Assembly (NCBI GenBank): GCA_035610365.1
Contig: CM069435.1
Span: forward strand, 8,086,001-8,150,000
DNA length: 64,000 nucleotides
Source of the DNA: Aquatica leii
Taxonomy: Eukaryota > Arthropoda > Insecta > Coleoptera > Lampyridae
Direction: 5' to 3'
The notes beneath the pieces are model-generated. The model saw only the letters and a list, made by a program, of their open reading frames with translations, searched no databases and was not told the origin of the DNA. A program made the position numbers and the translations under genes. Positions within the stretch are counted from its first letter, which is position 1. Every line of letters begins with the position of its first letter. Below, one piece after another: positions 34,883 through 43,917 of the stretch.

Positions 34883-35353
34883 TTACAAAATATCTATTAC
34901 ATTTGTTTTCTTAAAATACAAATTATACAATAAACTAATGCATACATCATTTTTTATTAAATCATTATCAAATATTTCTAAAAATTCTATCATGTTTGTG
35001 TTACAAAGTTTAAAATATAAATATACAAGACAATATTGACCGCAAAACATAGAATGAAAATCTTGTAAAATTTTACAATTAAAAGTCCAAGTACAACAAT
35101 TTCTTTCTAAAAATTTTTTATGATATCCTAGGGGTGATCTTCCAAAAGAATCAAAGTATTCTCCATGTCCATATTCATCAATGTAAAACGCTGCCCAATG
35201 TTCGCCAGGTTTATAGGAAGGGTCGGTGTTTGCAATAATAGCACAAGGTCTCTGTATACGCCATGGTAATTGATTAGAAGCACATACAAGTCGATGTACA
35301 TTCTTGGTGGTTGGGATGTTCTTCAAACATTGTTGAATTTGTACCGCATTCAT
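34883..35353 (-). CDS. Polinton adenovirus-type cysteine protease
   Basis: I use the ATG at 35,353 (MNAVQIQQCLKNIP), 157 residues. An upstream in-frame ATG at 35,380 is possible. The adenain/Ulp1 triad region is visible: His in PGEHWAAFYID, the Asp/Glu position in GEYFDSFGRSPLG, and Gln/Cys in MFCGQYCLVYL. It would process capsid proteins during virion maturation, as in adenoviruses. The frame is intact and ends NVIDIL. Its 5' end overlaps the end of the 184-codon gene upstream by about 80 bp in another frame, as in compact viral genomes. Confidence 0.88.
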   Translation of the reverse strand: MNAVQIQQCLKNIPTTKNVHRLVCASNQLPWRIQRPCAIIANTDPSYKPGEHWAAFYIDEYGHGEYFDSFGRSPLGYHKKFLERNCCTWTFNCKILQDFHSMFCGQYCLVYLYFKLCNTNMIEFLEIFDNDLIKNDVCISLLYNLYFKKTNVIDIL

Positions 35354-35828
35354 CTCTGCTATTTTTCTTTGACCATTCACATAAAATTAAAGCGTGTTCC
35401 AGAGCACACGAAGGATTTTCAATGTGATGATGTAGACATTTGATTGCTTGCATCTCTTTTTTTAGTTCTTTAAAGGTTGGACAACTGAGCTCCTCCATGT
35501 TAACTACCGGTTTATTTAAAAATTTTAATGTGTTTTGCTTTTCATAGCCTTTAACAAAAATACCGTTAAAAGGCATCAATAATTTTCTAAGTTCGTCTTC
35601 AAAATCTTCATAATTTATGTATCCAGTACTCCATTTTAGACCATGAAAATAATTTTCCAAATAATAAACTTCGTTTTTCACTGATTTTGGCAAAGTAGAA
35701 TAAGGCTTTGGTGGCTTTATGAGCAAAACTTCGCAATAGTCACCATCTGACGAAACAACTGCAACTTCTTTAGGAATAAATTTCTTGTCTTCTCCGCGAA
35801 AACCTTGCAAATCAACAAACGCGTCCAT
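35274..35828 (-). CDS. conserved Polinton protein beginning MDAFVDLQGF
   Basis: This is a 184-codon intact frame. The start MDAFVDLQGFRGEDKKFIPK and a central WSTGYINYEDFEDEL recall a protein family often linked with adenovirus-like protease genes in invertebrate Polintons. The C-terminal LHHHIENPSCALEHALIL has a His/Cys pattern. An RNase H/DnaQ-like exonuclease fold is possible (D at DLQGF), but I cannot show active-site completeness. The last 80 bp overlap the protease gene. Function is unknown. Confidence 0.7.
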   Translation of the reverse strand: MDAFVDLQGFRGEDKKFIPKEVAVVSSDGDYCEVLLIKPPKPYSTLPKSVKNEVYYLENYFHGLKWSTGYINYEDFEDELRKLLMPFNGIFVKGYEKQNTLKFLNKPVVNMEELSCPTFKELKKEMQAIKCLHHHIENPSCALEHALILCEWSKKNSRDECGTNSTMFEEHPNHQECTSTCMCF

Positions 35829-35878
35829 TCTTCTCGAGTGTTAAGTAATAACTAAGTTGAGTCAAGTGTCGAGTATAC

Positions 35879-37192
35879 TTAACTACTAAAATCCACCATT
35901 ACATTTCTATGTTTATCAATTTCTATGACGTTGTCAAATTCTGCGTAAACTAAACAGTTTATCGTTTCACTTAACGCATCTTCAAATCCGACTTCTATGC
36001 GCAACGAACCATTTTTTACAAGATTCCAATGTGTATTTGCATTTGCCGATAAATCCGGTGTTAAATCAAAAGCCATTAAACAGTAACCTTTAGGGTAATC
36101 CTCTCGAGATATATCATTTCCTTCATTTAAGAAATGAATGCCGGTTCCGGAGTATAAAGTATGGTATGCTCGCACGTACAGGCCTGATTTTGTAAAATCC
36201 GGTTGAAGTGGTTTTGAAGGAATTTGCTGACCATCAATATACAAGGACAGGTAATTAATTTTATAATGATGAAAATTAAACGGGTTGGTAGCGTAATCTC
36301 CATTGAACGCTTTATTTGACACAAATCCAATAATACAACGTTTAGGTAATTGGCCTAAGAAAACGTTGTCTAAAGACTTTCGTTGAATCCCTGATGGAAT
36401 AGTCAATACTTTAACATCGGCTTTGGTTACTGGATATTTTGCGGAAGTAGATTCTAACGCTTTTGTGTGTGCAATTAGAATTGTAGGATTAATTCTCATT
36501 CTTCTTACTAAAAGACTGGTTTCTAAAATTTTCACCTTGTATGTAGACCCTAATTTAGCCATTAAACTAAACGAATCTCTTGAACGAACAAATTTTATCT
36601 TCATCTCGACGCCGTTAACAAGAAATTTTTCTTGATTAAATATGTCAGAGTGTACATGTCCTATCATCTCGATTTGGTTATTTTCGGAAGTAAAAGATTT
36701 TCTTTTAATGAAGCCCACATTGTCTTCCGTCAGACTATCCATTTTTCCTGGTGTATCACTATGCCATAAACTACAAGATAAATGTGAAGATTTTGCTTCT
36801 GATCCATAGTTTAGTAAAGTTTCAATATAAGAACGGTATGCATACGTATTATTAGGCGGAGATACAAGTTTCTGATTTAAATAAATCTCAACTTGACTAA
36901 ATAGAGAATGTAACCAGTTATTTACGGGTCCTACAACATCCTCAACGTTTAACGAAGTATCGTCTTGTTTCACGATTTTGGCTGTTACATACAACATTGT
37001 TTGGCTTAAGTCTAAGTAATCATTGCCGTTGCCAGGTATAACAAATTCAATCGGTGCGTCGTCAGTTAACGAAGATAGCGGCTTATAGAAAATCCATTCG
37101 CCAGATTCTATACTTGTTTGAGTTGATGGGAGGGCAAATAAATCTAATTCAGATTTAATGCATTCGCAAGATTGAGCATGAAGAAAAGCCAT
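35879..37192 (-). CDS. Polinton major capsid protein (double jelly-roll)
   Basis: This is a 437-codon intact frame. The layout agrees with Polinton major capsid proteins: PLSSLTDDAPIEFVIPGNGN and DYLDLSQTMLYVTAKIV early, NWLHSLFSQVEIYLNQKLVS, RMRINPTIL and AYHTLYSGTGIHFLN later. It ends in VYAEFDNVIEIDKHRNV, the usual final jelly-roll strand region. It would form the hexagonal capsomers of an icosahedral particle. It sits between the protease-side genes and the 113-residue basic protein in the canonical morphogenesis block. Confidence 0.88.
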   Translation of the reverse strand: MAFLHAQSCECIKSELDLFALPSTQTSIESGEWIFYKPLSSLTDDAPIEFVIPGNGNDYLDLSQTMLYVTAKIVKQDDTSLNVEDVVGPVNNWLHSLFSQVEIYLNQKLVSPPNNTYAYRSYIETLLNYGSEAKSSHLSCSLWHSDTPGKMDSLTEDNVGFIKRKSFTSENNQIEMIGHVHSDIFNQEKFLVNGVEMKIKFVRSRDSFSLMAKLGSTYKVKILETSLLVRRMRINPTILIAHTKALESTSAKYPVTKADVKVLTIPSGIQRKSLDNVFLGQLPKRCIIGFVSNKAFNGDYATNPFNFHHYKINYLSLYIDGQQIPSKPLQPDFTKSGLYVRAYHTLYSGTGIHFLNEGNDISREDYPKGYCLMAFDLTPDLSANANTHWNLVKNGSLRIEVGFEDALSETINCLVYAEFDNVIEIDKHRNVMVDFSS

Positions 37193-37296
37193 TACTAATT
37201 TCTGTCAAAAATATCGTTGTAATTAACTTTTGAATTAGCAGGCTTGCGTCTAGAATTTGACGTCGTCTTTGTTAATTACAGACAGAGAATGACTAG

Positions 37297-37638
37297 TTAT
37301 TTTTTGACGCCGTTTTTATATCCAGAGCCCTGCATCAGATTTTCAATTTTAGTGTCTGCTTTGCGCTTCAGACTCTGACCGGCTTCGCGCATTCTATCTT
37401 GAAACGATTCTTTGATTGGTCGGTTTTCCACAATATCTCCTAAAATATTACTTCCCGTCCTCAACGCTTCTTTTCCTACTGCTTTCACGCCTGACTTAAA
37501 CAATGGTAAAATTGAACGAAATATACCCCCCAACCAACTTCCAATTCCATGACCTCTTTGATATGGGGCCCCTCGGTAAATAACACCAATTCCACTACCG
37601 GCTTGATTAATGTAATATTGTTGATATGGACACGCCAT
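37297..37638 (-). CDS. small basic virion-associated protein of Polintons
   Basis: This is an intact 113-codon frame. It contains YYINQAGSGIGVIYRGAPYQ, then RGHGIGSWLGGIFRSILPLF, an amphipathic Gly-rich segment, then AVGKEALRTGSNILGDIV and a Lys/Arg-rich tail. This conserved layout recurs next to Polinton capsid genes and resembles adenovirus core/cement proteins (VI/X-like) in composition. GIG and GSG motifs might be protease maturation sites. That is inference. Confidence 0.7.
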   Translation of the reverse strand: MACPYQQYYINQAGSGIGVIYRGAPYQRGHGIGSWLGGIFRSILPLFKSGVKAVGKEALRTGSNILGDIVENRPIKESFQDRMREAGQSLKRKADTKIENLMQGSGYKNGVKK

Positions 37639-37639
37639 G

Positions 37640-38477
37640 TTAGTTAAGTTTTTTGAAATGAAGTTTCAAATTCAACGTTCCAAACTCGAATGGCATAGAA
37701 GCTGCCGTGTCGGTTCTTATATTTATTTCTATATTTTCAAACTCTTTTCTCATCAGGGGTATGTAATGTACAGGAGAAAACACTACATCTTTGTGACATC
37801 CATAATTGTAATTGTCAGAAGTGACATTGACAATTCGTAATAAAGGTGCTAAGACATCTCCTACTAATTGTGGTTCTACAATATCACAATAAATAAACAT
37901 TTGAGATGGTATACCTGTCCATATGTTTGCTGGATGAACTGGAGGCTTTTCTTTTGCTAAATTTTGACGGGGTTGAAAGCCTAATTGAAGTGCTAATCTT
38001 CTTGAAAAACCGAGTACAGATAATGTCGTGTTTACTTTTAAGAAAACTCTTTGTTATTCTGTTGTATTTAAAGTTTATCAGTTTCTTTATTATTTCGTGG
38101 TTGTTAATTTCAGTAATAACGTCTTCGATTGATTCGTAGTTTCCTGGAGAAATTTTTACAATATGCCATTCTTGATAAGAAAAATGAATTGAATCTTTAC
38201 TGTCAAGAAAATGTTTTGTTGCAAGATTTAACACTTCTTCGAGACTTAACTCGTGTTCTTCGGGTGGTTCAGTCCTATAGTACATTAAGTTATCAGTTTC
38301 TCCAACTGCTAAAAACGAACACGGATACTGAATTTCAGAAATTCCAACAACCCATTCTCCAGTCAATCTTACTCGTTTAGGTAATTGTGTCATAAAATTT
38401 GCAGTTGTATTGTTAGGGTAGTAATTCATAGAACTATTACTTAGCAATGTTAAATAAAACTCATTCTCGGTATTCAT
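37640..38477 (-). pseudogene. Polinton minor capsid (penton-like) protein, one frameshift
   Basis: The start ATG is at 38,477 (MNTENEFYLTLLSNSSMNYY), followed by NTTANFMTQLPKRVRLTGEW and VGISEIQYP, typical of the Polinton single jelly-roll penton protein. A frame break near 38,035-38,045 separates it from the second part, which contains SQMFIYCDIVEPQLVGDVLA, PLLRIVNV, HYIPLMRKEFENIEINIRTD and FEFGTLNLKLHF. Without that break it would be about 280 residues. The start overlaps the integrase stop by a few bases. Confidence 0.85.
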
Positions 38478-39535
38478 AATTGTTGCAATTCGTTCGATAG
38501 GACCCAAGAATTAAACTTATCGCTGTATCCTTGCCACTTTACAAAATACTGTTTATTTATTCCGCGACCTTTTTCTTTCAACACTTTATCAATTTTATAT
38601 CTAGTGTCACTATTAACTGTAATAAGTTGTAATTCATCCTCATAAAACGTTCCTTCAATTGGCTCGCTATTTAAATCAACAACTCGGTAAACAGGAGGTT
38701 TGCGATTAATAACTTCGCTTATTTTAAACACTTCTTCGCTCCAATTTGTTGTATATCCCTTCTCAAAGATCTGTTTAGTTCTACTAATCCTTACATGTTG
38801 ACCGACTTTATATTTAGGTATTCGTTCTAGTCCAACTCCACTGCTATACAGGTTTTGCCAAACTTGTAAAATATTTGAATCATTTACATCATTGGGTGCC
38901 ATTTTAATGCTTCGATGATATCTATTATTATAAGACAATAATAAATTTTGTAACACATCAATGTACCGATATGAATTGGAATATGTAAAGTAGCGCCACA
39001 TTCTTGTTTTAAGAGTTCTATTAAATCGCTCAACTACAGCGGCTTTAACATCCGGATTATTCGTAACGTAAAAATGAGTGTTGTGTTCTTTAAAAAAACT
39101 TTGTACAGTTTGTGCAACAAATTCTTTTCCTTTATCCGTTTGAATGTTTAGAGGTTTATTTTGACATTCTTTAAAAATATCTGCAAACGCATCAATAACG
39201 TTTTTGGCTGTTTTAGTTTTTAGTGGTCTAGCCCAAGCCTTTTTACTAAATACGTCAATTACGGTTAGAATGTAACTGAAATTGTCGTTATATTTTTTCA
39301 AACTTTGCATATCACATAAATCTGCCTGCCATAATTCAAACATATTGTTTACAATGTATTTGTTTCTAGGAAACCGTTTTTTATTAGGTTTATGTATAGT
39401 ATACGATTCTTGTTGTTGTAACCATTTTTCAACACTGGAGCGATTATGTTTATACTTTACTGATTGAAATAAGTCATTTGCACCCGCAAACCCGCTAACG
39501 TGAGCTGGGTCGTAATATACGGTGTCCATTATCAA
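38474..39535 (-). CDS. Polinton integrase (retroviral type, with chromodomain)
   Basis: This is an intact 353-codon frame. The rve core has D in LWQADLCDMQ, D in NIQTDKGKEF and E in AAVVERFNRTLK, which is D,D-35-E. An SH3-like segment follows (KYKVGQHVRISRTKQIFEKG). A C-terminal chromodomain is visible in YFVKWQGYSDKFNSWV. It would integrate the element and create the 6-bp duplications seen at 27,083 and 42,930. Its ATG lies within the end of the upstream conserved gene. Confidence 0.92.
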   Translation of the reverse strand: MIMDTVYYDPAHVSGFAGANDLFQSVKYKHNRSSVEKWLQQQESYTIHKPNKKRFPRNKYIVNNMFELWQADLCDMQSLKKYNDNFSYILTVIDVFSKKAWARPLKTKTAKNVIDAFADIFKECQNKPLNIQTDKGKEFVAQTVQSFFKEHNTHFYVTNNPDVKAAVVERFNRTLKTRMWRYFTYSNSYRYIDVLQNLLLSYNNRYHRSIKMAPNDVNDSNILQVWQNLYSSGVGLERIPKYKVGQHVRISRTKQIFEKGYTTNWSEEVFKISEVINRKPPVYRVVDLNSEPIEGTFYEDELQLITVNSDTRYKIDKVLKEKGRGINKQYFVKWQGYSDKFNSWVLSNELQQL

Positions 39536-40232
39536 AGTTTGAAAGATTCCCAGTTTAAAACCCTTGACCTGCGGTTCGATCTTCTCGGGGTTTCAGCTAC
39601 TAACTGCCTCAACTCGTCATCACCATCATAGTTTGGCGCAAAACTTTGATCACTTCTAAGTGGCGAAGTTACCGCTAGTTGCTCATTTCTAGTTTGTGAA
39701 ACATCTCGACGTTTTAAATTTCCAATAAGTTCTTGCGGAAAATTAATTTCTTTCATATAAGATGCAAGCTGTTGCCAGCCTTTAGGACTGCTAGTTTTTC
39801 TCGGTCTTATAGCGTCATGTACTAAATCAATAATATTCGAAGATGGTATATTTTCTCCTTTTATTGTTACAACTCCATTCTTATCCCATAGTATGTTTCC
39901 TGAAGTGTTCAAAATCCGCAAAAAGTTTTCCGCTTTTTCTTGTATGTAGGAGGTAACGTGTTTATTATATCAGAATCCGTCATCTTTGTAATCTTTTCTT
40001 CTTCAACTGAAATGTTAACAGGCTGTCGGCTTTCACCGACAAAATGTAAATACCTTTGAAGAATCTGATTATACATATTCCATTTATCGTGATCTGCTAG
40101 TTTTGAATTTAAAACTTTGTTCATTTCGATGTCCAACTCTGACAACACATTGTTTTGCGTAGGTTCAGGAGTAGTTTTTAACCGCTGTATTAATTCCGGG
40201 GGAACGATAATCATCTTTTTAGCGTGTTCCAT
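39532..40232 (-). pseudogene. conserved Polinton protein, frameshifted
   Basis: The first part (40,232-39,909) starts MEHAKKMIIVPPELIQRL, contains YLHFVGESRQPVNIS, and ends IINTLPPTYKKK. After a frame break near 39,915 the second part reads NGVVTIKGENIPSSNIIDLV, then SPKGWQQLASYM and NRRSRVLNWESF. The layout matches a conserved invertebrate Polinton protein of unknown role that sits next to the integrase. Together the parts span about 230 residues. Confidence 0.7.
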
Positions 40233-40237
40233 ATTAG

Positions 40238-40564
40238 TTAAAAAGACTTCCTAACACGCCGCTAATTAAGGGTGCTAAGAGAAACGGTAGAAATGCGCCT
40301 CCTTGTTGTAATAAAATCTTTTTTTTCTTTTTAATGGATTCTCCCTGTTTTACTATTCGTCTCAACGTGTTTTTATGACGAGAGAGCCGTCTCTTCTGCG
40401 TTCCTGACAATGGAACTTTTTCCTTTTAAAGTATTGTAAATGCATTCACAGATACAATGTATTTGCTTATCGCTGGCACACTTTAGCAAAGCTTGTCGCT
40501 CATTAGGTCCTAATTTTGTCAAAGCCCGTAGAAGTTCAGCATGCTTAGTGAGTACGTTAGTCAT
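40238..40564 (-). pseudogene. small conserved Polinton protein with hydrophobic C-terminus, frameshifted
   Basis: The start MTNVLTKHAELLRAL follows the ATPase stop in a TAATG overlap. It has QALLKCASDKQIHCICECIYN. A one-base insertion in an A-run near 40,416-40,421 shifts the frame. The other frame continues as a basic segment and then a hydrophobic GGAFLPFLLAPLISG ending at 40,238. Total length would be about 108 residues. A virion or membrane-interacting role is a guess. Confidence 0.65.
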
Positions 40565-41225
40565 TATGATTGAATGATGTCAAATTTATCTGAACTTGTG
40601 TATTTAAACCTTTTTTTAGGAATGTAAATGTAGCATGCGCCGTCTTCGTTAAAAATTGATGTTCTAAAACGTACAATGTCAGGCGTACCCTGTTTTAAAT
40701 CAAAAAGTAAATATCCATGTGGATTCGATGTTGCATCGTTATAAGCTTCTTCTAAAAACTTTGGGTTTTCCGGGTATACTTGCCTCGTTAAATGTTTTAT
40801 TTGGGCTTTATCTCGTGGATTTTTAAATAGAACTATGTAATGGGCATTTAATGATATGTCGCGTTGTCCTTTACCTTGGTGAAAGACGTTTTGAGTTAGG
40901 AAAATACGCTGAGGTTTCTATGATGACAACCTTTAGTAAATATATCTACAACAGCACTGTTTGCTTCGCGCATTAAATCGTCAATGATTATTAAGTTAGG
41001 TTCTCTTCCATCAAAAGAATCCATAGACGGTAATCCTTCTTGAAATTTTATATTTGGCAAATCTTTATAGAGAGGTTGCCACTCATCATAAAACCATATA
41101 ACATTTTCAAATTTAGTGTCACACACATCATTCATATTTTTTATAAAGTTTACAATAAAGTAAGATTTACCACATCCAGAGGGTCCTGCAACAATTGCTG
41201 AGAAAGGATGCTGAAATTGGTACAT
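40564..41225 (-). pseudogene. Polinton genome-packaging ATPase (FtsK/HerA type), frameshifted
   Basis: The ATG at 41,225 gives MYQFQHPFSAIVAGPSGCGK with Walker A (GPSGCGKSYF). Walker B is LIIIDDLM, followed by TKGCHHRNL. A frame break near 40,912 then leads to an uninterrupted C-terminal part including QNVFHQGKGQRDISLNAHYI and PHGYLLFDLKQGTPDIVR. Both ATPase motifs precede the break. It would pump DNA into the capsid. About 220 residues in all. Confidence 0.85.
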
Positions 41226-41359
41226 GTTAATGGTCGTTACCTTAACGAGAACTAATTGCGTTCAAAATAAAACAGGTTTTATATAGAAGAAAAAAAACTT
41301 TATTTTTATTGGTTATATTTTGTTTTATTACCTACATGTAATTATAGTAAAATACTAAA

Positions 41360-42163
41360 TTATTTGTACAGAAAACGGTCGTCATATGTATCCATATAAT
41401 TCTTTACCGCAATGTTCATAAAACTTGGAAATTTGTAAACTAATTCATATAACATAAAATTTTTGTTGTACTTTTCTTCAAGAACTTCTTCGAAATCTTC
41501 ATAACAAGCTTCCTGTTTTTTCTTTGAATCTACAAAATTCACCACATCGTGTATAAATTCTTGAAAAGGACAGTCACAGTTTTCTCTGTCGCTCAGTAGT
41601 GACGTAAAATAAGATTTCATTCTTCTAATGCTTTGTAATGAACTAAGCCCTACATACAATTGAAATTTTTCTTCCACATTTTTAGACACAAATCGAACAG
41701 CGTTCACATCAGTTGTGTGCACTATATAATTTTCCAGGTCATATTTACCCACATCTTTGTGACTGAGGTCTTCTATCATGTTGCCCAATACACTTAGAAA
41801 CTCGGTAAATTGTGGTAACGTGAAGTAAACACCCGAATTAAAACCGGACTTTATTATTTTCAGGCAAGGTCTGAAGCCATTATAAACATCTATTCCCAGA
41901 CGCGCAATTTTTGAGTAACTGTGATTTAATGGAATAGATACCTCGTTAAACAACTCGTGTTTCTCGCGTACTTCTAATTTTGATTTATCTTCTGAGCTAT
42001 TGATACCGTATGATTTTTTGGCTTCTTCAAACAGGGTGTAATCTTTAGCGGTAGGAATGTACACTGGCGATGCTGGCGATCTATAATTTTTCTTCCAATC
42101 TTCCCTTTTAGAATAAGGTGAAAACTTTTTTACATCACGTTGGGGTGTTTTAGCTGCCATCAC
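41360..42163 (-). CDS. conserved Polinton protein of unknown function
   Basis: This is an intact 267-codon frame starting MMAAKTPQRDVKKFSPYSKR. The N-terminus is basic and proline-containing. The middle has FRPCLKIIKSGFNSGVYFTL and a SSLQSIRRMKSYF segment. The C-terminus is acidic then hydrophobic (LYELVYKFPSFMNIAVKNYM). It is the first - strand gene from the right end and lies upstream of the ATPase, where invertebrate Polintons often carry such a protein. I cannot assign a function. Confidence 0.65.
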   Translation of the reverse strand: MMAAKTPQRDVKKFSPYSKREDWKKNYRSPASPVYIPTAKDYTLFEEAKKSYGINSSEDKSKLEVREKHELFNEVSIPLNHSYSKIARLGIDVYNGFRPCLKIIKSGFNSGVYFTLPQFTEFLSVLGNMIEDLSHKDVGKYDLENYIVHTTDVNAVRFVSKNVEEKFQLYVGLSSLQSIRRMKSYFTSLLSDRENCDCPFQEFIHDVVNFVDSKKKQEACYEDFEEVLEEKYNKNFMLYELVYKFPSFMNIAVKNYMDTYDDRFLYK

Positions 42164-42441
42164 AAGAAGTTTTATAATGAAGTATTGGTTAGAATTGTTA
42201 ACAAGAACTAACTAAGGTTTAGTAAAGACGTGCTTTTATATCTTTATAGGGAAAGAATGTTTGTACAAAAAGTATTTCTTGTAAAATGTTTGACACGTGA
42301 CACATTAGAAAAACAGGTTAATGATTCACCAATTTAGCCTTTCGGGTAAATATATATAAATAATGTAGTTGTTTCACATTCACTCTAAAAATTATTTTAC
42401 CATTCTTGTACTAATCTTTTCTAAAAAAATTTATTGCATTT

Positions 42442-42929
42442 TTTAATATATCACTATATCATTTACAATTCACCGTTTCGATTCAACTGTTTGCGTAGGC
42501 CAGTGGTTACGGTCGCCGCTTTGTAATCAAGAAGCCCGGGTTCAAATCCAGGTACACCCACAGCTTTTTTTAAATAAAAATACTTCTCGCTCGAATCATG
42601 AGACTTCATGACGCATAAAAAATTACCAGTTACGCGATGACGCACGACGCAATCAAAATTACCAATTATGCGATGATGTAACAATGTGAGAGAGAAAAAA
42701 AATGTGTGAGAGAGAAAAAAATGTGTGAGAGAGAAAAAAATGTGTGAGAGAGAAAAAAAAATGTGTGAGAGAGAAAAAAATGTGTGAGAGAGAAAAAAAA
42801 TGTGTGAGAGAGAAAAAAAAATGTGTGAGAGAGAAAACAATGTGTGAGAGAGAAAAAAAACCCTTCACGTACGTTTGCGACGAGGTCGTGTGACGTCAAA
42901 AGTGGAGGGGATGCTGGTCTCTTTCTACT
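42442..42929 (-). repeat. Polinton right inverted terminal repeat
   Basis: This is the inverted copy of 27,089-27,580. It includes the minisatellite (about 42,676-42,860), the GACGTCA palindrome and the tRNA-like sequence. Confidence 0.92.
42486..42560 (+). other. tRNA-like sequence in the Polinton right end
   Basis: Box A-like TAGGCCAGTGG is at 42,496-42,506 and box B-like GGTTCAAATCC at 42,539-42,549. The sequence equals the left copy and has the same poor acceptor and anticodon stems. Confidence 0.65.
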
Positions 42930-43040
42930 CATAAAATACGTGGAATTTTTTGGTGATTTTAATATAATTAATATCTCGTTAATTCATAAAATACGTGGAA
43001 TTTTTGTGGTGATTTTATTATAATTAACATTTCGTTAATC
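42930..43040 (+). repeat. LINE-B 5' UTR tandem duplication (about 55-bp unit, two copies)
   Basis: CATAAAATACGTGGAATTTTT...TTAAT occurs at about 42,930-42,983 and again at 42,984-43,040 with few differences. The Polinton target duplication CATAAA is the first six bases of the first unit. Tandem 5' UTR monomers are common promoters of non-LTR elements. Confidence 0.75.
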
Positions 43041-43090
43041 AGCAAGGGTTGACAGTTAATTAGTGTAAAGATAAGAGGAGAAGGAAAATT

Positions 43091-43855
43091 ATGTCGGATT
43101 CCGAGGAAGGGTGGTCTCAAGGAAAAAGAAAAAGGCAAGCTACGGTGGAGGAGGTGTTCAGGAAGAGCATCAAAGTAAGGAAATCACCGGTAGCGGAAGG
43201 AAAAGAGAGAAAAGATGGTGAGTTAGTAGAAATGTTCAAAGAACTGTTGAAGGAGGTAAAGAGTATAAGAGAGGAACAAATTAAGATGGGTAAGAAGTTG
43301 GAAGAGAATAATAAAGAGGTAAAGGAGATGAAAGAAGAATTAAGAAAGACAAATGAAGAATGGAAGAGGAAATTTGAAGAAATGGGAGAAAAGTATAGAA
43401 AGTTGGAGGCCAGATTGGAGAAGATAGTGAGAAGCTGGGAAAAAACGGAAAAAGAAAAAAAGAGAACAAACATAATCATAAGAGGTATAGAAGTGAAAAA
43501 TGGAAAGAAGGAGCAATTGGAAAATTGGATGAAGAAGGATTTAAATATAGAGAAAACAGTGGTAGAAACTAGAAAGCTAGCAGAGCGTGTAATGATAGTA
43601 AGGATGGGTACATTTGAGGATAAGTTAGATGTATGGAAGCAAAAAAGAAGGTTAAGAGGTACGAACATTTATTTAGACGATGACATGACGAGAAGGGAAA
43701 TAGAAATACAAAAGAACATAAGATATGAGGCGAGTAAGATGAAGGGAGAGAGGAAAAGTATTAAAATAGGATTCTTGAAAGTGTGGGTGGAAGGTGAAGA
43801 AAGGTTTTGGGATGAGGAGAGAGGAACTCTAGTAAAAAAGGGGGCAAAAAATTAA
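43091..43855 (+). CDS. LINE-B ORF1 protein (coiled-coil RNA-binding type)
   Basis: This is an intact 254-codon frame starting MSDSEEGWSQGKRKRQATVE. The basic N-terminus is followed by a long heptad-rich coiled coil (about residues 50-130, Glu/Lys-rich). Then comes RTNIIIRGIEVKNGKK, comparable to the start of the RRM-like domain of L1 ORF1 proteins, and a basic C-terminal domain. It would bind the element RNA as a multimer. The coding strand is strongly purine-rich. Confidence 0.75.
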   Translation: MSDSEEGWSQGKRKRQATVEEVFRKSIKVRKSPVAEGKERKDGELVEMFKELLKEVKSIREEQIKMGKKLEENNKEVKEMKEELRKTNEEWKRKFEEMGEKYRKLEARLEKIVRSWEKTEKEKKRTNIIIRGIEVKNGKKEQLENWMKKDLNIEKTVVETRKLAERVMIVRMGTFEDKLDVWKQKRRLRGTNIYLDDDMTRREIEIQKNIRYEASKMKGERKSIKIGFLKVWVEGEERFWDEERGTLVKKGAKN

Positions 43856-43917
43856 GAGTTGGGGGAGGAAAGGATGGATCAAATGATGTTGGCTTAGCAA
43901 GTTTTAAGAAAAAAGAG

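Larger units (their letters stand above)
27089..42929. mobile_element. Polinton/Maverick element, nearly complete, 15.8 kb
   Basis: Termini AGTAGAAAGAGACC...GGTCTCTTTCTACT sit inside CATAAA duplications, with inverted terminal repeats of about 490 bp. The body carries the diagnostic set. On the + strand is protein-primed family B DNA polymerase. On the - strand are adenovirus-type protease, major capsid protein, minor capsid protein, retroviral-type integrase and packaging ATPase, plus conserved accessory proteins. Intact frames: protease, major capsid, integrase, the 113-, 184- and 267-residue proteins. Single frameshifts hit the polymerase (two), minor capsid, ATPase and two small conserved proteins. 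Near-identical end repeats suggest a fairly recent insertion. Confidence 0.95.

Noticed and set aside
34800-35039. 79-codon + strand ORF
   Set aside because: It lies in the spacer and over the protease gene's antisense, with low complexity.
42486-42560. Functional tRNA gene
   Set aside because: Boxes A and B fit, but the acceptor stem and anticodon stem do not pair, so only a tRNA-like sequence is claimed.
43117-43668. Ser/Phe-rich 183-codon ORF on the - strand (and similar ones to 46,950)
   Set aside because: These are shadows of the purine-rich LINE ORFs; their complement is pyrimidine-rich and yields long open but meaningless frames.
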